Assembly (NCBI GenBank): GCA_023525975.1
Contig: CM042028.1
Location: 74,833,501 to 74,897,500, forward strand
Reading direction: 5' to 3'
Length of the DNA stretch: 64,000 nt
Source: Smallanthus sonchifolius
Lineage: Eukaryota; Streptophyta; Magnoliopsida; Asterales; Asteraceae
The position numbers were made by a program, and so were the translations under genes. Shown piece after piece: positions 55,201-64,000 of this stretch (its first letter is position 1; each line of letters starts with the position of its first letter). The notes under the pieces are model-generated. The model saw only the letters and a list, made by a program, of their open reading frames with translations. It had not been told where the DNA came from and did no database searches.

Positions 55201-57976
55201 TAATCCCGCCTAGGCCTAGGCCCTACCCCACCGCCCGACTAGCGCCTAGCGATTTTTACAACACTGATTACAGCATCACAAAGTATCGAAAGCTCATAAT
55301 TGATCTTTCCTCTCCCCATCTTTTTCTCAGCAAACATCAATTTAGCACACTAGCCTTTACCATATCAGATCTTTAATCAATCAGCATAACAAAAATATTA
55401 AATACGATTGATTTGACAATTCTTGAAACAACAATCTCCAAAAACGATTTTTTGGTTCTTGTTTATGTGTGAAATAAATTGTTATGCCTTACACAAGGTA
55501 AACCTGTTTTTTGGTAGAAGATTGATTTGAAACATTCTTTTAGGTAACTTTATTATAGGGTTACCATCATGCATGTTCTTGTTTTTTAAAAGGCAATTTA
55601 ACAAAGAAATGTTCTACTTCTTTTGCATCATTATCTTTTTAAACACTTAATTCTTTAGTTAAAGGACTCTGCAATCTAGATAGGAGTTAAATGCTACTAG
55701 TTACCATAATGTTCTATGAGTAGTATCTTGAAAAAAAATCATTTTTTACCATTACTAGTTACCATAATGTTTTATGAGTGGTATCTTGAAAAAAAAAAAC
55801 CAATTTTTACTGTTCTATTGAACTTTGGAACTAGAAGTTGCTACCTGAGATTATTCCCTTGAGAGCTCCTATTTTGGTGCAAATAAAGTCCGAGTTGCAC
55901 CCTGATTGAAGTGAAGATAACCAGTAGCATGAGAAAAGACTTTGCTTTTACAATCCATCTATGCTGAGACTTTGTATCAGAAAGATAAAGGGAATTTATA
56001 TTCTCTAAGTTCCTGTTTCATTAGTGATCACAATCACAATTCTGATATGTGGATGTGGCAAAATGGGTAGGGTGCAGAACATGCCAATTGCCAAAACTCA
56101 TATTTTGTTCTGGGTCGGGTTGACTCACAAACAATATTTGTTTATCTTCTCTAATTTGTTTAAATAATTAATGTGTTAATTCTTAGCTGAAAAATTATAT
56201 TTTTGTACGGATAATCTGATTGTTTGAGTAAAGTGATTTAGGAGTTGTATGTATTGAAAATACATTTTGGGCGACTTTCGACCCATTTGATGTGGTCCCT
56301 TTTTTTGCTATTTTTTTGTCACCTCTACTATTCTACTCTGATGTTTTTTTTTCCAAGTTCATTGACAACTAATAATGAGTGTTCTTTTACCCTTGACATT
56401 GTAATTGTTTGAACTTATTGATTTCATTAGTTTTTTAAACTTTAAAGGTTGAGTTGTAGTACTAACATGCTATTTGGGCTCAATTTGTCAGACAGATACT
56501 GAAAAGCTTCAAAGCTGTAGCAAGCAAGACACATGTGACTGCAAAGATTTATCATCTCTTGGATCATTACCTTGGTCAAATAGTTATTCTCATACTTTCA
56601 AACAATTACATATTGCACGTAGTCCAAAGGTAATGGGCCACCCAACCCGTTTGTGGTTGGCTATATGTCTTCCTGATAGTCTCATTTAAGTATATGGTAT
56701 ATTCTTTGATAAAGGTGGCAAATGTGCGGGGTGGCCGGGTGGGTGGTTTGGGTCGGGACTTATGATTTTGAGTACAGATTGGGTCGAGTTGACCCGGAAC
56801 ACTTTTGTCCAATTTTTTAAATAATTAACTAGCGTGTCAATTATGTTTGCAATAATTATATTATTTCAATAGGAATATAATTTCTGAATAAAATGATTCA
56901 AGACACTTTTATTTATTACAAACTTTGAGCGACTTTTGAGGTTTGACCCCTTTCCTTGTAACGTAATTTCCTTATATTTTACATGTTTGACCCGTTAAAG
57001 ATAAAACATAGCCGAATCCAACCATTCATAAGTAAATCATTCAAAATGGCCCCCAATATTCTTTTATCAACCTTTATTGGTAATTACTCTCTCTTAATGA
57101 ATTTCATGTTTACAATACATCCTTGTAGATTTTGTGCCTCAACTTACAGCGTGCTTCGATTAACGTATTCGGGGAATCAATTAAACTGCAGGTTCTTTTC
57201 TTTCACAATGTTTTTATTATTCATGCTTCATTATTGATAACCGGTTTTTATAATTATAGGGTCGTGTCTCATTTCCTCTGACTTTGGACATGTCACCATT
57301 CCAAAACAGAGGAGTTGGAATAAAACAGTCTGAGCAGAAACTGCCAATTGGTGGACTTGTACAACAAAATCAGCAGCCGAATCGTTACTCTGATTTTCTT
57401 AGATTACAAACTGATAAATATACACTGGATCACATATACAAACAACCATTATCAGAAGTTTATGGCGACAGAGAAATTCAAGAGGAGCAGCAAACTGGCT
57501 ATACTGCTCCACATCAAGAAAGCAAGGTTTGTCAGTTGCTTGTGTATAAACCATGTTGCATCAAACTAGAGGTGAAGAAATGGGTCGGTTGGATAGATTG
57601 GGTAACGGGTCAAATGGGTTAGGGTCAAAAGGGTGACTTTTGCACGCGTTGAAACGTGTTGGGTTGTGTGTGTATATCGATTTTCATGCTTCTTGCAATT
57701 ATATCACTTTTTTAGGTACACGGGACTTGGAACTTGACGCCAACCGGGAATCATATCTACAATCTTGTTTCTGTTGTGGAGCACTTTGGAAATGCAGGAA
57801 GTGGACATTATACTGTTTATAGAAGAGTAATTAGCAAAATAAGTAATTCTGAAATTGACAATTGTCATATTTACTGGGTTGGAGTTTCAGATAGCCAAGT
57901 TTATAGGGTTTCAGAGGAAGATGTTCTTGGAGCAGAGGCTAGCTTACTTTTCTATGAAAAAGTTTCAGAAAGTTGA
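52298..57976 (+). CDS. UBP27: Ubiquitin-specific protease, UBP27-like, 10 exons
   Basis: A cysteine protease that removes ubiquitin. Exons: 52298-52591, 52668-52794, 53413-53513, 53584-53814, 54142-54210, 54304-54432, 56492-56629, 57129-57191, 57260-57526, 57716-57976. All introns are GT-AG and in phase, giving 559 residues. Near the start a hydrophobic segment (ISLASSIISVAGLILAF, 37-53) should anchor it; Arabidopsis UBP27 sits in the mitochondrial outer membrane. The Cys box is GLQNLGNNCFLN with Cys91. The His box ends GNAGSGHYTVYR with His504, and Asp532 follows in VSDSQV. Two CxxC pairs (CKSC and CTYC) in the middle may bind zinc. The catalytic residues are all present. A GTG nine bases upstream is in frame, but ATG 52298 is the natural start. 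Introns hold several MITEs. Confidence 0.93.
52810..53173. mobile_element. Palindromic MITE, AGGCAAATT family, copy 3, in UBP27 intron 2
   Basis: TAAAATTA flanks both ends (52802-52809 and 53174-53181). Arms AGGCAAATTGGATTTTAATAA and (reverse complement) GGCAACTTGGATTTTAATAA. The inner CTTTCACTTTCGTTGTCA and its inverse are conserved with the other two copies. Confidence 0.85.
54889..55266. mobile_element. hAT-type MITE in UBP27 intron 6
   Basis: ATTACAGC flanks both sides (54881-54888 and 55267-55274), a perfect 8-bp duplication. The arms start CAGTGTTGTAAAAATCGC at both ends. Inside, CCTAGGCGG recurs several times near the left, TTCCGGCGAAAACC in the middle, and CCGCCTAGGCC near the right. 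The same family appears at 11473-11763. Confidence 0.92.
55690..55815. repeat. Tandem duplication in UBP27 intron 6
   Basis: ACTAGTTACCATAATGTT and TATCTTGAAAAAAAA occur twice with a period of about 67 bp. Confidence 0.75.
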
Positions 57977-58639
57977 TAAATTTGCACTTCAAATTCAAAA
58001 TCAATTTTGAATTTTGTAACTCAAATGGAATTCCTTTAGTTAGTTTGCTAAAATATTGAATTGGTTTTTGAAGAATTGGGTGTCATTGGCGATTTGTTTT
58101 TCATGACACATCATATACACATGTTGCTTTAGTTATGATACAAAAGACATTTATGAGGCCACATAACTCTCTTTTTATCTTTCCCACCAAGGGTGTTTAT
58201 CGAACGTCAAGACTGAAGAAACTCAGTTTGAGATTTATACGGTTTGTTCATGGTTTGGATTTGACATCGACGGTTTAACGGTTTGGCGGGTAGTTTGAAA
58301 CCAGCCGTTTAACTTTTTTTTTTTTTACAATTTGAATTTCATCCGAGAGGCATTCAAAACCATGACATTCATATATACAAAACTTTAACAAAGAGAATTT
58401 AACCACATTTACCCTCAAAAAACACATCATCACTGATATGGACACAAACTTTCCCTTAATGCAATGATTCTTAACTTCCACAAGCCAAACATTTGTCAAG
58501 ATTCATCAATGAACACATCAGTATTCTTATCTTCGTTTGCGGTATTTGGTTTTTCCTGCATTAAAATGGAGGGTTTGGGTTCATATTGCAAAGTCAAGTA
58601 AAAACTAAAAACAAATAAATATACTTCTGGAATGGAAGG
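57977..58639. other. UBP27 3' flank and repeats
   Basis: The first 200 bases are probably 3' UTR. GACGGTTTAACGGTTTGGCG near 58270 looks like a MITE remnant. No gene was seen. Confidence 0.4.
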
Positions 58640-59455
58640 TAACAACAAGAAGCGCAAAGTTTCCGAGAGGGTTATCCCGAACTTTCCTTAGTCCTCGTTC
58701 ACTTGGTGTTGGAAGAATATCCCGAGAACTGGCCTGGAATGCGCTGAATGGAACAAGTGTTGTCTTCTTTTGCAATCGGTGAGCTTATCCGGAGCTCGTG
58801 ACGGGTGGATCTGTGTGGGAGATGATAGAGGGTGTTTCTCCGTTGGATCGGCTAGAAAGTTGTTATTGAACAGGGATTTTAGTGCGTTTTATGCAATGAA
58901 ATGGAGTAAATGGGTGCCGCTAAAGTGTAACATTTTTGCGTGGAGGGCGGAGGCGGATCGGATTCCGTCTTTGGAGGCTCTTTCTAAAAGGAACGTCCAA
59001 GCCGGGGACTCTAAGTGTTGCCTGTGTAATGAGGTTGTTGAGTCGTCGGAACATCTTTTTACTTCTTGCTTTGTGGCCTCGGTTGTGTGGAACCATATTA
59101 GCATTTGGTGTCGGGTTCCCCCAATTTTTGCCTTCTCGGTTAGAGAGACCTTTTGGAGCTCCATGGTTCGTGTGGTTTAGCGGATAAGGCTAAGGAAGCT
59201 TTCCTCGAGATCATTATGGTGGCTTGTTGGTGCCTTTGGATAGCTAGGAATGAGAAGAGGTTCAACAATAAGGTTATCTATATTGAAGACATCCTCATTA
59301 ATATCAAATCCCTTGGTTTTCTTTGGTTTTAGAATAGATCTAATTTTAAGTCCTTATGTTGGGACGACTAATGTGTCGTTTTGTTGTTTGTTCCCTATCC
59401 GTGTTTTTTGAGGGTAGGTTCAAGTTTGCCTTTCAAAAAATAAAAATAAAATAAA
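58640..59455 (+). pseudogene. LINE 3' fragment (zinc-binding domain and tail)
   Basis: The frame 58770-59180 encodes WSKWVPLKCNIFAWRAEADR, then C-C-L-C with E-S-S-E-H-L-F-T-S-C, the zinc-binding domain at the end of plant L1 polyproteins. The frame is stopped before IARNEKRF. A-rich tail near 59435-59455. The 5' part is missing. Confidence 0.82.
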
Positions 59456-59819
59456 TATACTTCTGACTAGTAGAGGTGAGTATGGTTTGGTTCCGTGCGA
59501 TTACACCTAAAATCGTACAAAAACTGAATACTTCAATTATCATATGTTATAGTATCAAATACATGAGAAAATATAAATTTCATATCCCACCATTTAGAAA
59601 TTGGTCCAAACAGTATTTTAGGCTAAAATTGGTTCGGTTATCCCAAGAACCATAATGAAGCCATTGAAATCTTGGTTCAATCATTTTGGTTCTTTTGGTT
59701 AAGGTTTGGTTGAGTTGTCCAAGTCGATTCAGTTGAGTCCGTGGGAGATACATACTTTTTCCGTGTGGAGGTGGGACTACACCAAGAATCTGCATTGAGT
59801 TCGTTCTTTTTTACAGTAG
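59456..59819. other. Intergenic repeat remnants
   Basis: GGTTTGGTTCCGTGCG and GGTTCTTTTGGTTAAGG words suggest a decayed MITE. No gene was seen. Confidence 0.35.
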
Positions 59820-60080
59820 CATTTGATGAGTTGTCCAAGCCGACTCAGAAAGCCATACGGTAGTGTATTCTTTTCGCTTATGGCCTTGTGTTGGTGGCGG
59901 AAAGTAAGCAGGACCTCAATGAGAGGTTGGAAGAGTCGCGCACAACCTTGGAGAGCAAAGGTTTACGCATCAATCAGTCAACAACCGAGTACCTTTATTG
60001 TAACTTCAATGGGGCCAACAGTGCGGAGGACAAGCTCGAAAAAAGCTCGGATGTAAACGAGCCGAGCCCGAGCCAGGTTC
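59820..60080 (+). pseudogene. RTE-type LINE reverse transcriptase fragment
   Basis: The frame reads ELSKPTQKAIR, then (shifted) LFAYDLVLVAESKQDLNERL and GLRINQSTTEYLYCNF. This matches the RT core of plant RTE LINEs, where FADD is usual; here the second residue of the pair is lost (FAYD). Only this fragment remains, and a MITE cuts it. Confidence 0.7.
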
Positions 60081-60081
60081 G

Positions 60082-60426
60082 GATGTAAACGAGTCGGGCC
60101 AACAGTTCGGCTTGTTTAAATAATAATAACAACGATAAATAAATAACATATTGATGAAGAAAAAATGTAATAAAAACATATAATATTTTGAATCTGCCTC
60201 AGTGTCTCTCGATCTTAAACAAAAATAATAATAATACTTTTTTTACGAACTTAATAGTGTTTTATTAGCTATAATAATGTTTTTTTTATTGTTTTCGTAT
60301 ATATAAATGTCCAAAAAAATACAAAATTAATTTTTCTTTTTAAATTTTCGAGCTGGCTCGAGCTTTTCACGAGCCAAACTCGAGCCTATCCTGGCTTGGC
60401 TCGGCTCGGCTCGTTTACAGCCCTAG
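60082..60426. mobile_element. hAT-type MITE with GTAAACGAG ends
   Basis: ATGTAAACGAGTCGGGCC at left (and a second start near 60050) faces GTAAACGAGCCGAGCCGAGCC (reverse complement, to TAGGGCT) at right. The interior is AT-rich. No duplication was matched. Confidence 0.6.
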
Positions 60427-60880
60427 TTTTGACATCTTTGTCCAAACCTGGCCCCATTTTAACCTGAACCGGTTTAGATACATAACCTGATTTATAGCAA
60501 ATTAGCATGGCAGGGTTACGAAATGAAAAAAAAAATTCTATATAAGAAACGGGCCCTTTAAATCCTAATCACAGGTCAATGGATCGTTAAGCCCATCTTT
60601 AATTTTAAGGGATTAGAGCCTAGAAATAGATGGTCATTTTAGTACTTGGTCACGTACTCATGTTTTGTTATGTTATATATACTTAAATTATTTGTAAAAT
60701 TTAAAATTTCTAATTATTTATAAAATTATAAACTAAAATAAATAGATTATTTGACCATTTGAAGTATTTGTAAGTAGATTTATTACTTTTTATTAATTGC
60801 AAAACTCAAGGTCGGGTAACAGGAAAGTAGTGTTTCTAGAATCGGTCCGGTTGTGTGTAATTGAATCATTTTCATTTGAA
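60427..60880. other. Intergenic, nothing recognised
   Basis: AT-rich with no gene seen. Confidence 0.35.
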
Positions 60881-61390
60881 TCAGTCGGTTATCGGTTGGA
60901 CCGATGAACCGGACCGGGTGGTCGGACCGGATTTCAAAATTTTCAATTTTTTTTTGTATTTTTCCTTTAAGGGTTTAGGGTTTAGATTTTTTTTTGTATT
61001 TTTCCTTCAATTTTTTTTTTTTGTGTTTTTTCCTTTAAATCTCATTTTCTGATTAATTTAGCATTCCAAGTTACATATTAACTATGAACCGGGCCGGGTG
61101 GTCGGATTCAAATTTTTAAATTTTTTTTTTGTATTTTTTCTATTAAAATCTCATTTTCTGATTAATTTAGTATTGCAAGTTACATATTTTATTTATCTAA
61201 GCTTTTATATGTCACTAAAGTTACAAATTTACATCAAAACAAAAAAGTGTTTTTATATTTATATCCGTATATATAGTTTTAATTTTTGTATTATTTATGA
61301 CGTCATCCTGTTTTTAAATCCGATCCAATCAATCCGATCAGTGAACCTCTAAGACGACCGATTCGTTGACCGATCCGATTTTAAAAATAT
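60881..61390. repeat. Possible MITE with internal tandem duplication
   Basis: GAACCGG(A/G)CCGGGTGGTCGGA and CTCATTTTCTGATTAATTTA occur twice with a period near 175 bp. GGTTGGACCGATGAACCGG at left and CCGATTCGTTGACCGATCC at right are partly inverted. The 63- and 84-residue frames over it are T-rich artefacts. Confidence 0.55.
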
Positions 61391-61627
61391 GATGAAACAA
61401 AATGGACTCATTGGTTTCGGTAATGGATTAAAACGGGATCGAATCGAAACAAGTCAACTTGACCACTTATTTTCCTTTTATTTATTAAATACAAACAAAA
61501 TACACTATTTAGTTATTCAGAAAAAAAATATTACTTGTGTTGGAAGTATTATTAATTTATTATTATAAATAGCACTTTTCCAATGCTTCCCACTTTGCTG
61601 GAGTGAATTTTGATAAATAAGATATAA

Positions 61628-62408
61628 CTAGAAATTGTACCCCGCTTCGTGGCGGGAACCGGACCTTAAACGATTGAGGCGGTGACATTAATGTGGCTAA
61701 GCACAAAAAGAAACGTGGTTAAATAAATTTTTCTTCGCGCTCCACGGCGAAAGGCGGACTTTAAACGGTTGAGGTGGTCACATTAACGTGGCTAAACTAA
61801 AAAAGAAACATATGAAATTATGACGACTCGATTGTGGAGGTCGAAACATAGATAAAAGATAGTTAGATAACTGTATCGATGTTTTTCATTCGGTCTCGGC
61901 CTCATTCTTCACGGTTGTAAGTCGATATAACCACGATACCTAAAAAATATTTTATTTTGAATACAACTCCGTTTTTAACAAAGTTTATAGGAACTTAAAC
62001 GGTTGAGGCGGTGACATTAACGTGGATAAGCACCAAAAGAAACTTCGTTAAATACGTAAAAGAAACATATGAAGTTACGGCGACTCGGTTGTGGAGATCG
62101 AAACATAGATAAAAGATAGTTATATAACGGTACCGATGTTTTTAAGTCGGTATTGATCTCATTCTTCACGGTACCAGCATGTTACCGTCAAACGATATAA
62201 CCCACGATACACCAAGTTGACATTTTACAGGGGGTAAACTTAAAACTTTAAAAACTTAAGTGGTCAAAACGAAATTTTACAAAGTTGAGGGGTCATTTTT
62301 ATCATAACACAAAGTTGCAAAGTTGGGAGGTTGAATTGCCATTTCACAAAATTGTTGGGGGTTAATTGTCCGACCTTGGTTTTTAAGAGTAGTAGTAATA
62401 TTATTAGA
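61628..62408 (-). mobile_element. Possible Helitron with internal repeats
   Basis: On the minus strand the right part starts TCTAATAATATTACTACTAC and the left end is a hairpin CCCGCCACGAAGCGGG followed by CTAG before T. Inside, GTTGAGG(C/T)GGT(G/C)ACATTAA(C/T)GTGG occurs three times. The flank beyond 62408 is C rather than T, so that border is uncertain. Confidence 0.5.
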
Positions 62409-63410
62409 CAATTTCATACATGTTTATTCAAAGTTGGAAAATATTATAGATAACCAAGTAAAATTAAAAATATCATATATATCCTTATAAACATGTAAAA
62501 ATATCATAAATACCCTATTAAAAACAATTTAAGAAATGACTATTTTACCCTTATTTTTCTAAAACTTTAAATTTTTATATTTACCCATTTTTAACTTTAA
62601 AATTTATTTTCCCACAAACAGTAGTTTTCTTAAAATATTATATTTAACTTGTTCGCTTTCTTTTATACTTTTACCAATTTTATTTTATAACATTTATATA
62701 TCATATATGAACTCGTTTTCTTTTATAACTATATAATGGTTGTCGTCAAGTAAAATATTAGGTAAAAAAATCATTTGAATTGAGTTATATAAGAGATAAA
62801 ACTAAAATAATTTAAATTAGGTTGATAAAAATAAAAAAATTAAGTTATAAAAATCATATAATGGATAGGGGTAGAATAGTCATAAAATAAAAAATCATTT
62901 AAATTAGGTATATATGATATTTTTAGTTTTGGTTGGATATATATGATATTTACCCATGTTTGTAAGGGTATATATGATATTCTCCCAATATTATTATATT
63001 ACATTTTAAATAAATATAATATTTTACAATCTATAAGATGTAATGTCGTTATACTATGTTTTAATGTGTTGAACACTATATATTTTAAAAGTATTAACAC
63101 AAAAAAAAAACGTACAATGAATATAAATTGACATAAATATTTACGTGGTTTACACTATCAATGTGATAGTGTTGACCAATAATATCACTAAAGATAGCTA
63201 TTATTAATAATTTATGGTTTACAACTATAAAGGTGATGAATTTATGGAGGAAATTTTGAAAGAAATTCCTATCACTGTCATTAAGCTATGTCTAAGCATG
63301 TGCACTTATATCACTAAGATTGGGCTCCATTTATCTTTTCTGTCTATTTGTCATAGACATAAACCGACTATTTTATTAATTTTCTAATACTTAATTTAAT
63401 TCTATATTTA
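62409..63410. other. Intergenic, very AT-rich
   Basis: Repeated ATATATGATATTT words near 62910-62985. No gene was seen. Confidence 0.4.
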
Positions 63411-64000
63411 ATTATAAGAGTGGTCCTTGTGGTTTGGAGCAAACTACAAATCTATCCTTAATTTAAAACTTTTACGGGTTTGATTTGGATGACACTTTTT
63501 TTGCTTTTAAACATGGTCCCTGAGTTTAACAACGTTAATTTGATCTCTTACCTTCAAGGGTATTCTAGTCCTTTACCTTTTTAGTCTTATTATTATTATT
63601 TTTTTAAATCTAAAGTTTAAAATAAAAGCCCTTAAACACCGCCCCCACCCATCTCCTGATTTTGATTCCCACCACCGCCACAACCTTTCTAACCATAGTA
63701 CATGTGCATCTTCGCCGATTTCTTCACATGAATGCCACTACCTATCATCACCGGTTTCTTCACAGGAGTAGCATTGGTTTCATCATTATAATCATCATTT
63801 CCAAATACACACTCATGTTTCACCTTTTGATCTCGTTTTGATATGGGTCTCCTTCGATATACAACTTTTTTTTCTTTTTGTTTCGGAATCTTGAGTTCTT
63901 GGTTATTTCTTGAATTTGATCAGAGTTCTACGAATTCAACATTAAGAAATCGACCAAGAATCGATGAAATACTGTGTAATTTCTGCAACAAAGAGCTTCC
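63411..64000. other. Repeat edge and possible gene start
   Basis: GGTCCTTGTGGTTTGGAGCAA and GGGTATTCTAGTCCTTTACC near 63420-63580 look like a transposon end. At the window edge one plus-strand frame after TTGATCAG (63914-63921) reads SSTNSTLRNRPRIDEILCNFC with a CxxC pair and then NKEL. It could be an exon of a gene continuing past the window, but this is weak. Confidence 0.25.

Larger units (their letters stand above)
53885..57655 (+). repeat. GAGGTGGCAAA repeat family in four UBP27 introns
   Basis: Elements starting with GAGGTGGCAAAACG, GATGTGGCAAAATGGG, AAGGTGGCAAATG and GAGGTGAAGAAATGGG occur in introns 4 (53886), 6 (56050), 7 (56706) and 9 (57570). They are rich in GGGTTGGGTAACGGGTCAA and (C)CCGTTTGA words, and all read in the direction of the gene. 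The span given covers the whole group, not a single element. Confidence 0.6.

Overview
This is a 64 kb stretch of nuclear DNA from a flowering plant. The genes have spliced GT-AG introns and plant-type families, the intergenic DNA is AT-rich, and the gaps are packed with LTR elements, Helitrons, MITEs, tRNA-derived SINEs and LINE tails. The style of the repeats (Tekay-like LTRs, short hAT and foldback elements) makes me lean towards a eudicot of the daisy family, but that is inference from memory only.

Layout: 1-8080 is a nearly intact, very young Ty3/gypsy element on the minus strand, whose gag-pol frame is cut by two in-frame stops. 8.1-9.2 kb is a transposon-like unit carrying a fragment that looks like the first exon of SWI3D. 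12.38-13.94 kb is SEP2 (stress-enhanced protein 2, a thylakoid LHC-like protein). 17.46-24.46 kb is a complete 10-exon DRG1-type GTPase gene with at least three transposon insertions in its introns. 25-35 kb is a transposon graveyard of hAT MITEs, LINE 3' ends, SINEs and tandem duplications. 35.40-37.03 kb is a small NOI/RIN4-like gene of three exons. 37.3-42.6 kb holds Helitrons and a long foldback element. 43.5-44.25 kb is a minus-strand small nucleolar RNA cluster: two U14 copies, another box C/D RNA and a possible H/ACA RNA, with a TATA box and telo-boxes. 45.4-50.5 kb is an old LTR retrotransposon containing a 2.9 kb solo LTR and a Tourist MITE. 52.30-57.98 kb is a complete 10-exon ubiquitin-specific protease gene resembling UBP27. 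58-64 kb is again repeats.

The four protein genes are ordinary single genes with no operon-like linkage: chloroplast photoprotection (SEP2), ribosome-associated GTPase (DRG1), membrane immunity adaptor family (NOI) and a membrane-anchored deubiquitinase (UBP27-like). I saw no wholly new system. The most informative items are the snoRNA cluster, the captured SWI3D fragment, the doubtful SEP2 splice donor, the paired stop codons in the gypsy element, and several insertions dated or proved by target-site duplications read directly from the sequence.
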